In this document: in pieces, positions 13,901-28,900 of the stretch
Position numbering within the stretch: position 1 is the first letter of the stretch
Layout of the letters: each line of letters opens with the position of its first letter
Assembly: GCF_009829325.1 (NCBI RefSeq)
Contig: NZ_VUOS01000005.1
Span: 62,001 to 126,000, forward strand
Source: Nocardia sp. CY41
GTDB taxonomy: Bacteria; Actinomycetota; Actinomycetes; Mycobacteriales; Mycobacteriaceae
DNA length: 64,000 nucleotides
Direction: 5' to 3'
The notes under the pieces: generated by a model
Seen by the model: only the letters and a program-made list of their open reading frames with translations
Databases searched by the model: none
What the model was told of the DNA's origin: nothing
Made by a program: the position numbers and the translations under genes

Positions 13901-16900
13901 ATCGACCCGGACGAAGTGACCCCTGGGTATGCCGAAATCGTTGCTGCCGACGACACGATCGCACCGCAAACTCGCCGACTGGCTGCCCGTTATCGGAGGC
14001 TCGACCCGGACGAAGCCGCACGGAAACCCTCAGCGGCGGATGTAGCCCGGTTGGCGCGTGTGACAGCGTCAACCGTCGGCCGTGCGTTCAACGGACGATC
14101 CGACTCGAGAAAGCGGTGGCACAGCGAGTCCATGCAGGGCATCTTGGTCGCGGCCCAGTACTTGGGTGTCCTCCCCGATCGCGAAGACATGGCAGCGCTG
14201 ATCGATCCGACCTATGTCGAGCAGCGCCTGCGTCCCGCGCGGTGGGTCGGGGACGAATTCGTCCCGGCGAGCATCAGGCCACAACCGCGCCGCGACGAGG
14301 TGGCCGCGGCAGCAGGAACAGAGCAGGCCGTCGTCCGCGACGCAGAGAAGGGTGTCGGGGAGCCTGACGTCATCAGGCGGGTATGCCGGGCCGCCGACGA
14401 GGTCGGATACTGGTACCACCCGGACGGACCGATGGCAGTCGCCGCGGCGGCAGCCTCCGGCGCGCAGACGCCGGACGCTGATGGAAGCGAGACGGCCGCG
14501 CATACCGCCGCAGATGTCGCCACGGCCCTGCAGAACAGCCTGCCTGGCGCGGTCATGCAGGTACTCGACCAGATCGAGGTCGAACTGCGATCGATGACCG
14601 ACACCGAGCGCCGCGACGCCACCGGCCGAGCCGACCTCACCCGGCTCCCCGGCTGGGTGGTCGACCGCCTCGCCCACGAAGCCGAAGCCCAGCGACTCGC
14701 CCGCCAGCCAACCACCCCCGACCAGCGCGCCCAATGGCAAGGCCGGGCAGAACGACTCGACCACGAACTCGCTCACATCCTCGGCTTGCCCGAGCCGGGA
14801 ACCGGATGGACCGACCGCCTCAGCAGCGACCCGCTGCACCACCTCCGCGCACTCACGCACCGCCCGGACGCGCCCGCCGGACTCCGTCACCTGGTCGACA
14901 CCGCCACCCGATGCCTGAATCTGCAGGACATCGCCGCGGCTGTCGAACCGCTGCACCGGGCGCTGGCCGACTGGCCCATCGCCGAACACACCGACCGGGC
15001 CGCCGCCATCGCCTGGGAACTCGCGTTGCAAGCCCGCGCCGACGGCGGCGGAACACCCGAAATCTCCGCTGCCATCCACGGACAACCAGGTCGACGCTGG
15101 ATCGAGATCCACGTCAGCGACGGCAGCCGCACCCTGCCGGCGCGCGAGAGCGGCGACCGCCCCGGGTGGCGCGCCGTCGACCTCCTCGACACACACACCG
15201 AAACCTGGGGCTGGGCGCTCCCCCGCAACAGCGGAAAACGAGTCTGGTTCAAGCTCTTCGAAACCGCAGAAACCAGCGACCCCTCGCAACCACCCCACGA
15301 CCTCATCCTCGACCTGCCCATACCGCGGGACTCCTTGCAACAGGGCCCGAGCCTCGCGCGGCGAGCAGTACGACAGCGCTTGCGACAGGCCGGTCACCCT
15401 GATCCCTACGACCTGACGGTCCTCGTATCCGACCTCGTCCAAAACGTCTACCGCTACGCCGACCAAGGCGACGCCCGGGTACGAATCCGGCTCGCCGAAA
15501 ATACAATTCACGTCGGAATCAGCGATACCAGCCGTGGCCTACCCGCACGGCAAGAGGCGACCACCCAGGGCACCGTCAGCGCCGCCGCTTTCACCGATGA
15601 CCAAGCCGCCGAATGGGCCGAAACCGGGATCGTCGCCGACACCCACGGTTTCTTCCTCGGCATGCTCGAAGCAATGGCCTCGGCCTGGGGCGTGATCCTG
15701 GAACGCGCGGGCGGCAAAACCATCTGGTTCGAAGTGCCGATGCCGCCATCCGCAGCGCCCGGCACCACCACCGATCAACCACCGAACACACCCGCATCCG
15801 ATCCGGACACCCGCGGATCGATCGGCATCGACCTCACCGCCGCGGACCTGACCGGACGCGGCCCGGGCCCGTCGACCACCAGCTCGGACTCCGCTCCCAC
15901 CGACGCGAACGATGGGACGCGGAACCGGTCCACCACACCCACGGACACCGATCGCCAGTACCCGCCTACGCCCGGCAACCGAATCGACCCGGTCGCCCTC
16001 GCCCTCGACCCCGACGAACCCAACGCGCCGGACCCCGCCACACCGGAACCGCCGGAACAGCCGCCTTCCACCCACCCGGCGCCGACGGACCAGAACGACC
16101 GCGCCTCGGCCCCCCTGCCCACAATCTGGGAACTGGTCGCGGATTCGGGAAAACTGAAGATGCTGCGGCAGGAAGTCGAGGTACTGCGACGAGAGCTCCT
16201 CGAGCTCAGCAAGGGGCGGGCAGATCTATCGACCGCGGCCGCGGTGGACAGGTTGCTGAGGGCGCTGCTACATCTCGAGCGGGAAGGCAAGCTGAACTCC
16301 AGCCAGGCGCGCGCACTCCCGCTGGTCGAGGAGTATCGCGACAAGTCCGGTCTCCTCGACGACGCCGAACATGTCCGCGGCCAACACCGGGCACACAAGG
16401 CAAATGCCGCTCGCCAGACGGATCAGCCGGAAGGCGCCCGACCGACGCAACCCCGTGGACCCGACCCCGTCGCCATCGATCTCGACCCCGACGAACCAGA
16501 TGCGCCCGACCCCGTCACATCCGCAGAACCACAGGCGCCGAAGACCACACCTACATCCGAAGCGTCACGGATTCGTCCCGGTGACAATCTTGCTGGCGAC
16601 CGGCCCGCAAGCGGAGTCCCCGATTCCGGCGAGTCCAAGACGGCCGAGCCAGGCGCAAACACCAACCGACACGACCCGTCCGCGCAGACCGCGGCGGTCG
16701 CCGGGCGATCGGCGGCCGATCTCCGCACGCGAATAGCAGAGTTGGGCGCTCTGCGGCAGGCGGTCGACAGGTTGGGCTACGAACTGGCACAAGCCACGCA
16801 AAACGTCGCAGCCGCACGTATTCGGGCCGAAAACGAGTTGTTGAGCCGCGTGGGGTTGCCGATCCCGAAACGACCGGCGCCACAGGCGTGGAGTGTCGCG

Positions 16901-19900
16901 CGGTGCGAAGCGGAACTCACTGCGCTGCGGGCGGCTGTGCAGGAGGCACGATCGAAACCGGCCGACCCGTCGGAGCTGGATCGCATCCAACGCCGCGAGG
17001 ACGAGGTTCGGCTGTTGACCGGACCTCTCGAACGGTATCGGAATGCGCTGCAGAAGATGCGGGCCATGTCGGAGGAATTGCACGCACCGATGGCGCTGGC
17101 GTATTTCGAGGGCCGGTCGGCTGACGACGCCCGATTCGGCATCGAGAGATACCAAGCGAGTCCACATGTCGCGTTGAAGCGCGTGCGGGGCGTCTACAAC
17201 ACCCTGATCGTGGCGGCATCGAAAGGCAGCCATTCCCAGGTGCTGCGCGAATTCGTTCAGCTCCATCCGCAATTCCAGGACGTCTATCCGCCCCGGCGGC
17301 GGTTCGTAGTCGAGTTCGTCGAGGTGATACCCAAGCCGGACGGCACGGTGCATCACATCGCGTTGTACGAACGCCCGGCCGACTCGCACGATCCTCAGTT
17401 GGATGAGTTGCGCTATGACGAACCCGCGGCTGCGCTGCTCGAGGCTTATCTACGCGCTTCCTACCTGGAGCTACTGGGAGGCGTCACGTTCCCGGAGTGG
17501 CTCGCGGACCTCGGACCGGAAGCGTTCTACCAGCCGGACGAGATCCGCTACCGAGAGTTCGGCGTCGGTGAACTGAAGGTGGATGAGGTCGTCGAGATCG
17601 GAAAACGCCTGGCCGAGCGCGAAACGTCTTGGTACGAACAGTCTCTCGAGCAGGGAATCGCGTCACTGGTCGAAGAACAGGGACCGCTGTCCGCGCGGGA
17701 AGTCGCTCGTAGTCTGGCAACCCGGGAGTGGACCGCTGCCTCCACTACTTACCCCCGGCAGCCCGGCCGGATAATCGCGACCTGGATGCCCGACATCGTC
17801 GTCGGTGGCATGCGTGTCACCGTTCCGATCGCGAAGGACGCCACGGGGCGCTGGGTCATCGCCGAACCGAGCGATAGTGACGGCCTGAGTACTGAGAATA
17901 TCGTCGCATACTGGTTCTCCCATCTGAGCGCACGAACGTCGAAGGGCCTGCTCACCAGGGTCACCAGGGCGTTGACAGCGGGATCGACCACCTTCGCGAC
18001 ACCACGCGCCGTCTCCACCGAGCTCACCACCCGGCCCGACGACGGATGGGACGAACGATTCGCTCGCGAAATCGCCGCGACGGAGAAGGCCACCCTGGCG
18101 GAGTCCCCGACCGCCGCAGACGAACCCCGCGGACCCGACCCCGTCGCCATCGACTTCGACCCCGACGAACCGGAGACAGCGAGCACGCCCACACCCGGCG
18201 CTCCACGGATTCACCCCCACCAGCCGGTGAATTGGAGCGAGCGCCCCGCCACCGGTCACGGTGAAAGCCCACCCGCAGGCATTCAGCCCCACCACGCGGA
18301 ATTCCGTGAAGCCGAACAGTTGCGGACATTGCGTGATGCGGTCGCCGCGCGGCTGGTGGGCACACCGGAGTCTTCGAACGATCCCGTGCTGAATCGAGCA
18401 CCCGGTCTGATCGATGAACTGATGGCCGCGCGGCGCCGGCCGGATGCGCGGGTCCCGGCGGAACGGCTGCGGTTGCTGGAGCAGTTCGCGCACCAGATGT
18501 CGGCATGGTCGGCCCGCGCGGACGAAGTCGCCGAGGCGAACGCCGCCTACGAGCAGGGCCTGCGGGAAGAGACGTCGGCCGTCCTGCGGGCTCGGCAGGA
18601 CGCGGCGGAGATCCGGCTCGGATCGGCTCTCGCCGGCGTCGCCGAGGTCTGGGCGCGCGGCCGCCCGCAAACAGATACGCCGATCGTGACCCGGCCCGCG
18701 GACCACCTGCGGCCAGGAGAGACCGAACGGCTGCGCGTGGTGGCCGAAACGGTCTTCGGGGAGATGACGGACGCGGGGGCAGCGGTAGATGCGGTGCCCA
18801 CCACCGACCGCCAACAGCTCACCGAGGCCACGCGGCGCTATGACGCGCTGCGAGATATGTCGCAGTGGCTGGAGGAACTGCTGACCTTCGCCGAGCAATG
18901 GGGTACGCCCCGGATAGGCCGGGAGCGCCTCTCGTTCCTGCTCGATCACTTCCGCGCGGTCTCAGAGCTGTTGGCGGCGACCGAACTGCGCGACACTGCG
19001 GCCGCCGCCCTGGCCGGTGCGACCGATCGAGAACGACGACTCGCGCAAGCCGCCGAGAGCTACGGCATGGCCGCCCGCGCAGTCCGCAATATCGCGGAGA
19101 TGCTGGGCGAACCGCAGCATCGCGCGACGGCCGCTCCCCCGGCAGCGCAACCCGGCGCACCCGTCGTCTGGCCCGGCGCGAACGGACAACCCGACTTCGT
19201 CGCACCGACCCAGCCCCGGCAGCGCGATCACTTCGAGCCCGGTCCAGTCGAGTCGGCGTCGCCCGATCGAACCCCCGATGCCCCCGCAGCGCAGGCCGGA
19301 CCGGGACACCATGACGAGCAACCCCGCGGCTCCGATGAAACCGCACCGCGGCGCTATATCGAACAGAACCTGACGGTGGAGGATCTGGGCGCGGTTGCGG
19401 CAGCGAGCGATCGGGGCCGGCACGCGCACAACGAGGACGCCTTCGCCCTCATCCGAGTGAACGTCGGTGGCGAAGAGGTCACCGCACTGATCGTGAACGA
19501 CGGTCTGTCCCGGCCGAAAGGCGGCCACCGCGCCTCCGCGGCAGCCAAGGCAGCCGCCCACGATTTCGTGGTGGCGGCGCTGCGGCGGGCCGACCGCGAC
19601 GGCCGGATCGATCCGGTGGCCATAGTCGAGGGCGCCGTGGCCGCCGCCCAGGAGGCGGTACTCGCCTTGCCCCCGGAGTCTCCCGCAGACAAGCCGCCCG
19701 CCACCACGATCGTGGTCGCGTTGATGGAGTCGGGACGGCTCACCGTCGACTGGGTGGGCGACAGTCGCGCGTATTGGATTCCGCTGGACGGCGGCCCGCC
19801 GATCCTGCTGACCAGGGACGACTCGAAGGTCCAGGATGTGCTGGACGTCTTCGAGGACATCACTCGTGAAGAAGCCGAACACTCGGCGATCGGCGGGCCG

Positions 19901-22900
19901 GGTCTCACCCACAACCTGGGCCGGTCGCTGGACGGGCTGAAACCGCGCGAGAAGGCCCGAGACATACGCGGTGACGGTGTCGTCCTGGCGCTGACGGACG
20001 GTGTGTGGGAACCGATCAGCCCCGACGACCCCGAACCCGTCGCGGCCATCGTCCGGCAGTCGCTCGCCGAGGCCCCGGGCGATCTCGGCGCCGTCACGCG
20101 CGCACTGGTACGGGCAGGCATCGAAGCGGGCACAGCCGACGACGTGACCGCCGCGGCGGGATTCCTGTCGGCCGCGAACATCGACACCCCCGCGAGTACC
20201 GCGACGGACCACGACGGCCCCGCGACTCCGGCCGATCGAGGCGCTGACCCCGTCGCGATCGACCTCGGCACGGACGAAGCCGATCCCACACCGGTCGGGT
20301 CACGACAACCGGACACCGCACCGCCGCGGGACTCGTCGGATCGCGCTGGGCCACAGCACGACGGCACGACTCACGAGGCGAACACCGCCAGTAGGCTCGG
20401 CACGCCCTGGGACAGCGCACCGCGGCTGCGGCAGGTCCTCGAACAGCATGTCGCGAGCGGACGACCGGAGCTCGCGACCGCCCTGCTCCGGCGACGGTTC
20501 GAGACCTCGCTGCCGCGCCTCGTAGCTGATTTCGGGCAGCGGGCGGCGCACCACATTGCCGACGAGGTCTGCGCGACGGCAATCGCGCGCCTCGGCCAGG
20601 TCGGAAACCGAAATATCGAGTTGTGGTTGGACAACATTGCGCGAGAGGTGATCTCGAACCATCACAGTTTCGCGGGTCCCTGGCACAGCATCCGGAAGTT
20701 CGTTTCCGAGTGCGCGCAACTCGAGCAAACCGATCCGCTGGTCCGGCTGCTGGCCGAAGCCCGAACCACGGATGTACGGCGTATCCTGCAGGGGTTGCCG
20801 AGGCACCGGCGTGACCGTTTGGTCCGCGCCTTCTGGCCCGCGGGTCAGGGCACGCCGCCCACCGCGTCCGACGGCACCGAATCCGATCGTGATGCGCTCT
20901 GGGTCGCAGCCCGCCAATTGGCCACGGTGGTGGCGGCCGCCGCGAACTTCCGTGCCCAACTGCCGGTTCGGGCCGCAAGCAGCACACCTCGGATCGCCCG
21001 ACCCAGCAGCCCCACCGCGACGACGTCATCGCCCTGGCTCACCAGCAGGGAACTCGAGGTGCTCAACCTGATCTACCAGGGTTTGACCTACGCGGAGATC
21101 GGGCGACGGCTGGATGTCGACACGAAGGCGGTCACGAACTACCAGAGGAATGCGGCCAAGAAGTTCGGTACCGCCGGCCCCATCCGGACAGTCCTGGAGG
21201 CCAAGCGCCAGGGATTCATCCACGACGGGGATCGACCACCGGCTGGTACCGTCCAACTGTCCCGCGAGCAACGCCAACTTCTCCAGTTGACGGCCGACGG
21301 CCTCACGGATCAGGCCATCGCCAAAGTGCTGGGCGTCGCCACGCTCACCGTCAAGCGCCGCCGAGCCCGGATCGGTGACGTACTCGGCGAGGCGAAGCGA
21401 ATTCCGATGCTGATGAAAGCCGTGCGGCTCGGAGCCCTCGACGAGCCTGCGAGCGAAGACACCGCGCCGAGCGCACCCCGCAGACCGGACACCGTCGCCA
21501 TCGATCTCGGCGACCCCGACAAATCTGCGCCCGTCACACCCCAACCGTCGCGCGCCGCTGGACCGGCGGAGCAATCAGCGCAGGGCGCCGCGACGCCCGG
21601 CGCCACCCCGTGGGCTCGACCCGGACAGAGCAAGACACCGCCGGGAACCGCAGCGCTGGATGCGAGCGTTTCACGGCCCGGTCCAGTGCTGCATCGAGTC
21701 GGCTGGACACCCTGGAAGGCCAGAGCGTCCCTCCTCGAGGCCGCGCGGAACGCAGGCAGCACTCGCAAAGAGGACGTTCCACACGCTCGGTCGGGTCCGC
21801 AGACACCGCTGATCACCGCGCGCACCAAGTCGTCAGACGAATGGATCCGGGAGCTCCGGGACCTGGGAATCGACACCGAACAGATGATGTCGGATCTGAC
21901 GGAAATCTGGGACTACCTGCGCCTCGACCTGAAAGTACATTTTCTCCGCTACGGCCTGCCCGACATGACCGGACGGGAACTCTTGTCCGCCATCGCGAAC
22001 GAGGTGCGAGGACTCATCGAGACATCGGCGATGGGACACATCGTCGAGCGAGAAATACCGGATAACGTTCGCATCGCCTACCAGAAACTGGCCGGGACGC
22101 TCGAACTCGCCCGAATCGGGTCGACCCGGCAAGAGTTCCGGGTGCTCACGGGACTCGTGCAAGGCAAGACCTATAAAGAAATCGCAGCCGAACTCGAAAT
22201 AACGCCGTGGGCGGTGCAGAGGCAAGCCACATCGATCTACGCCGAATTCGGCATCGAGGGGCGCAACGAGCTGGAAGCAGCAATCCGAGCCCGCCACGCC
22301 GCAAGCACCGCCACGGACGCCCCGCGCAATCCTGCCGCGCCGACCGAGACCACCGATCAGACGCCGCGGACCGACGAATCAGCGCGCCGTCCCGGGGGCA
22401 TCGACCCCGTGGCGATCGACCTCGACGATGACACCGAGCCCGAGCATCACCCACCCACGCAGTCGAACACGCACGCAGCCCGGGACGACGCGAACATCCC
22501 CGAGCGGTGGCGCCGGGAACGTGCCTGGGATCAAGAGCTGATCACCGCAGTTCGCGCGGGCGACCCCGGCGCTTACCGCCAGCTGTATGAGCGGTACTAC
22601 GGGTGGGGTATCGGTACCGCCATGGAGATTCTCGGCGACCGGTCCGACGCCGAGGACATCGTGGCCGACTGCTTCGCCGACCTGCTCGTGAGGATCCGCC
22701 GCGGTGACGGTCCACAATTGAGTTTCGGCGCCTACCTGCGTACAGCCGTTCGTCACCGGGCGTACGCCGCCGGCGCTCGCGCCAGCCGACTAGTCCCCAC
22801 CGACGATATGGCCGCACTCGATCGAATCCAGCTGGGCGATGTGCGAACACCGGAGATCTCCGAGGAAACCCCCATTGGTCTGGCATTCGAATCGATGCCC

Positions 22901-25900
22901 GAAGAATTTCGCACGGTGCTCTGGCTCACTGTGGTCGAAGGCTATTCTCCGGACGAGGTAGCTGACCACCTAGGGTCTGCGCGGGGTGAAGTGACCAAGC
23001 TGATCGCTCGCGCACGTGCCGAGCTGGGCCGGAAATTCGCGGCGGAAATGCCGCAGCACGGCCCGCTGGTCAGGGCATTGACCGCACTCGCGGCCGATGC
23101 AGAAGGCCTCACCTCGGTGCTTGCCGAGGGCGGCGAAACGCTTGCAATGGATGACGAACGCCTGGCCCCGGATGTGGCCGTGATTCGAACAGCTCAGCAT
23201 GAGCGGCTCGAACTGCTCGGCAGCGTAGTTCGACGCCTTCGCCCCGGACCGCGCGAATACTTCGTCCGCTGGTTCATGGGGCAGACGGTGGCCGACATTG
23301 CGGCCGCCACGGGGCGTAAGAAGGACCTCATCCGCAAGCGGCTGCACAACGCGGTTCGCACCGTGTCGATGGCGTTGTCCCACATCGACTCTCCCGCCCT
23401 GCAACGCTCCGAACCGCATCCCAGCGGACTCACCGATGAGGAGATGCTGCTGCTGGTCGAGGCGGTCTGGGCGCACGACCGAGATCTGCTGGAACCGGCC
23501 ACGGGGCCGGCGCCCGAGGCCGAGCATACAGTTGTCGAGTCATATTTCCAGCAGGGTCGGACAGTGCCCCAAATCGCGACGGCGCTGGGCTGGAGGCCGA
23601 AACGAGTTCGCCGCATGCTGCACCGCATCGCACGGCGCATGACCTCGACGCTCTCGCCGGAGGTCGTGGAGCGGTACCTGAGTGGCGGACCGCTCCGCCG
23701 GGCCACCCAGGCCGATGTCGCCAGGGAAACGGGAGTCAGCACGGCAACTGTGAAACGCATTCTCGCTGGTCATCCGGATGCCGGACCAGAGACGATCGAG
23801 CGGGTCCGGGCGGCCGCGCGTCGCCTAGGTGTGCGACGTGGACGGACCGGAATTGTCGCGGATGGCGACGAACAGACGTCGAATTCACCGGTTCCCGTGA
23901 TACGCACCGATCACGATCGAGTGCCGTACCAGCAGCGAGGTAAGGAACTGCAGCTCGTCCGCGCGACGTCGAAGGACGAGTTGCGGCGCCTGATCCCGTT
24001 CCTCTCCGAGGGAGACCAGAACATCGCAACGCTGCTGCTCCTGGAGGGACTGCCCGTATCCGTCACGGCGGAAAGACTGAGCCGCCCGGCAGGCTCGGTG
24101 CGACAACGCCAACATGACATCGCAGACCTGCTGGCGGCGATGCTGTTGTCGGAGAATTGGGAACTACTGCTGGTCGAGGCGGTCCACGCGCACGAGCCGG
24201 CGATATTGGCACTGTGTTTCCCACGACTCACCCGTCTCCAGCAGCAGTATGCCGATCAGTATTTGGCACAGGCGCTTTCGACACGTGACATAGCGAGTAC
24301 CCGGGGCATCCAGCAGACGACAGTCAACAAGCTGCTGCGACGAATCGCCCACATACTGGCGCGGGAACTTCCACCCACATTGGTGCGGCGTTATCTGAGG
24401 GCGGGCCCACTTCGTCGCGTGACGCTGATGGACATAGCCGTTCGGGCCGGAGTGACCGAGGGGACGGCGCGCCGGGTACTTGGTGGCGGACACGCCGATC
24501 CGAAGACGGAGCAGCAGATTCGGACGGAGGCCGCCCGGCTCGGATGGGCAAGTAGGCGACCCGGCGTCGTGGTGGACCATCCCGACGAGAAGTCACCGGT
24601 CCCGGCGGTCCATGAGGGCACCGCCGACTATCCGCGCCGCGGCAGAGCATTTCGAATCATCCGATCAGCACCACCGGAAGTGCTGACAGAATGCATCGGT
24701 CAACTTCCGCCGGGACTGCAAACAGGCGGCGCCCTGTTGTACTCCGACGAGCTGACCGTCGAGGAGAAGTCGAAGGCGCTGGGTTTGTCGCCGGCGCGGG
24801 TCGCCGCGCTGCGGCAGGCCGCAGCGCCACGGTTGGCGACGTTGCTGTCCGTCGGTGTGTTGCTGACCGACGGCTCGGCGATGTTCCTGATCGAGGCGAT
24901 CGCGGCGCACTACCCGGATGTGCTGGGGAGGTGCTACTCGCAGCTTTCGCGCACCGAGTGGGAATACGCCGATCTGTATTTGGTGCAGGGTCTCTCGCAA
25001 CCCGAAGTCGCTCGAGCGACGGGCCGCAGCCAGAGCACCGTCAAGGGCGCGCTGTATCGGATCGCGCACGTGTTGGCCGGGGAACTCCCACCAGAGTTGA
25101 TGTCGCGGGTGCTGAGCCGAGGCCCGCTCCGGCGCGTAACGCTCGACGATGTGGCCACTCGGGCGCAGGTAAGCAAAGCACAGGCAGATCGCGTGCTCAA
25201 CGGCCGCGGTGGAGTGAATCCCGAGGCGGCGAACCGGGTACAGTCGGCCGCCACCGAGCTCGGCTGGACGCAGCAGCGGCGCGGCATCGTGGTCGTGACC
25301 GAGACGGGTGTCGAGCCGATCGAACCAGCGAGCGTGACGCCGGCGACGCGATCCACTACCTCCGATACGCAGCCGACGTCGACCGTTGATCGCATCGACC
25401 CGGTCGCCATCGACCTTGGCGATGGCACCGAGTCCGAGCATCCCGCACCCGCGCAGCCGAACACGCACGAACCCCGTGAGCTTGCGCCCAGTGCGCGCCG
25501 AGCATTGGAGTGGGCAGAGGACGAGGCCGCCGAAGTGGTTGCCGAAGTGTTGCGTCAGGCAGATCGGCTCGGGGTCGATGCCGCTGACCTGCACCGGAAG
25601 AACGCAGACCAGATCGCCGAGGGAATAGCGCGGCTGAAAGACATCCAGGCCCGACGACTGAATGCTGTGCTACGCTGGCGCGTCCTCGATCACCTGGCGG
25701 TCAAGGTACTCCTCGACGACGAGGCGCTCCCCGCGATCAACGATAGATTCCAGCAGGTCAGGCCGCAGATCGAAGCCTGGCACGAGTACGTGGGCGAGGT
25801 GCGTGAGGCGTTGGCGGTGCTCGCGGCCGAAGATTTCTTGGCGGCAGCGGGTGCGCGCAAACTCGGCAGAGGTGTAGGGGTCGTCCATGGCGAGGACGGA

Positions 25901-28900
25901 ACCATGCGGATCGTGGTTGCCTCACCATTGCGCGGGCAGCAGCACCTGCTCGATCTGGCGGATCCCATCCTCCGGGAGATGGCAGCCCAAGACCAGATTC
26001 CCATCGATTACTGGCGCGTACAGGTCGGCACGGATGGCCGGGTTACCGTCGGGACGGTGTCCGGAGTCCATGACGAACCGGAATCAGCGCTGAAGTTCTA
26101 CGACGATCCCGACGCAATCGCGTGGATGAAAGACCTCGTCGACAAGCGGTCCTTCGCTGACAAAGTGGCTGAGGCAGAAGCCTCCGGTGTGCGCGAACGC
26201 AAGACCCTCAAGGGCGACTCGGGTGATACGACGATGTCGGAGCAGGTGGTGCTGATCACCTATCGCAACGGTTTCCGCGCAATCGAGAAGACGGTCCGCG
26301 ACCTCGATCAGGCGGATGCCGAGGAGCTGGGCAGCCTGATAACCAGAATTATCGGGGTGCCTGCGCCGCAGATGCTGCGGCGTGACAAACGCGGTCTCGT
26401 CCTGCTGGTGGAATATGCGTCGGAAGTCGTCGATAATCCGACAGACAGCTCCTCCATGGCTCGTTTCAGGCACACACCGGTCTGGCGGCGACTGGTACTG
26501 GCCGAACGACTGCTACGAACGTGGGATCGATTCGAAGGCGCGAACCTGGGGGTCGACCACGGTGTTCGGTTGATTCCGATCGATTTCAGCAATTCGTTTC
26601 TCGAGCCGCACCTCGACCCCTCGATGGCAAGGCTGCTGGCGGGCGATCTGGAATTTCCACCGGCCGAACTCGAATCGATCCGAGAAGGTATCGACGACGC
26701 GGACTCTGTATTCGAGTCCATGAACCGGCGGCAAACGTGGTACGAGGACGTTGTCCGCATCTTCAGAGAGTTCCTGGCCTCCAGAGGCGCTTCGGAACCG
26801 CCACACACCACGTTGGCCGACACCCTTGACCTGCTCGTGCGACTCCGGGATGACCTGGCGTACCGATTCGGGGTCGGTCCCGAACAGGAAGACCCACGCG
26901 CGTGGCGCGCCGTAGTCGCAGAACTGCGGCGGACATTCTCCAACCGACGCGACGAATCCATGCTCGCCTACGTCGACGCCCTGGACGGACTGATCAAGCT
27001 CCTTCTGGACGGGCAGCTGCTACAGGTCGGGGCCGACGAACTCGACGACGACGTCTGGCCGGGCCTGATCGACGCCTACCTGGACGGCCTGTCGGTGCGA
27101 ATCGCCGATCTGTCCGACGGCGCACACTACCCGATGCCGAACGGTGAATCCGATGCCGAGTGGCAGGCCCGCTTCGACCGCGAAATAGCGCGGACCGTCG
27201 AGCAACGTTCGCCCGGCGAACCGGGCGAACAGTCACGACCGGCCGACCCCGTCGCGATCGATCTCGGCGACAGCGAGCACGAACCCGAACTACCGATCGG
27301 CAATGCCGGGCCCGACATGCATCGGTCCGAGCCGGGTACGCCTGGGGATCCCGAGCGACAGCCGAGGGCGGACGGCGGCGCGACGCCGGGGCGGCCCGGC
27401 GACGTACCGCCGGAACAGCTGCGACGGCAGCTCGAACAGCTACTCGCGCAGCGTCGTACCGAACAGGCCGTCGCCTTGCTCCGGGAGCGCTTCGCGCACA
27501 ACGTATTCCCCTGGATTCAGGCAAACCTGCGAATGCCGCGAGTAGCTCGGGAAGTCTTCGGCGAGGCGTGTGCACACGCGGTGGGACAGTTCGGCCGGAT
27601 CGGGCAGCGCGACGTCGAGGAATGGGTTGTCCTCAACGCCAGAAATATCATGGCGCAGCACCGTGAGATCGCCGAAATTTGGCAGCGCATCCAGGATTTC
27701 GTGCTCCGCGGTGCACGATTGCGCGCTTCGGATCCGCTGGTCGCGGTGTTGGCCGCGGCGGATACCGTGCAGGTGCGGCAACACATGCGCGGGCTCACCC
27801 CGACCCAGCAGCAGGAGCTACGCCGATTCGCGCCGAGGCGTACGGGGCCCGATGCACGGTTCGCGATGCCCGGCGACCCCGCCGCCGAGCCCCCCTCACT
27901 GTGGCATGCGGTCTGCGAACTGGCCACGGCGGTTGCTGACGAGGGCGGCGTGCAGGCGTCACTCCCGGACACACCGAGGCCGCAGCGTACGAAGTCCCGC
28001 AACACCCCCGAGCCGACCCCTGCGTCCCGGGCCGAACCCGGAGACGATTCGCCCACATCGGATTATCGTTCAGAGCCTGCGGACAATGCGGCCGCCCTAC
28101 CGGATATCCCCGCCGAAACGACGGCCGCGGAATTGGTGGCGGCGCTGGCCCGCAACGCAAACGCCCGGCACCTGCCACCGATCGTTCGGGAGGCGCTGAA
28201 GACCGACCAGCAGGCGCTGGAGGGCTGCATCGAGCAACTCGCCCCGTCGCAGCGACGGATCCTCCAGCTTCGCTTCGAACTCGAGATGTCACCCGACCGG
28301 ACCGCGGATTGGCTGGATCGCACTCCAGGGGCGGTCCGCACCGCACAGCACGCCACCTTCGCTCGTCTGGCTCGTCTGCTGCAGGAGCATGCGGGCAATC
28401 AAGCCTTGTCGGTGGTCGAGGAGGCTTGGGAACAAGATCTCGACGCATTCCACCGCTGTATGGCCGCCCTCGGCGCGAAGCAGCGCGCCGTCATCACGGA
28501 CCGGCTCGTACTCGGGCATGCCGGTCCCGAACTGGCCGCAGCGCACGGAAAGGACCACCGCAATACGTTTTATCGTGGCATCCAACGACTTTCGGCGCTG
28601 CTGCTCGGCGATGCACAAGCACGTCCCGGGGCACAAGCCGATCGGGAACTGGTTCAGCAGACCACACAGGAAGCACTCGTACTCGCCCTCCCCGGACTCA
28701 CCAACGCCACGCATCGACAGACGCTGATATTGCGGTTCGTGCGCAGCCTGCCACCCGCGGAGGCGGCGGAGGCAGCCGGCGTCGGCACTCACGCGTTCGA
28801 GATGCGGGAGTTCCGCGCGATTCGCGCCGTCGCCGAACTACTGCGCCCGACCACCGATGCACCGGCAAGGACCGAGCCGCAGCCACGCCCGGTGGCGCTG

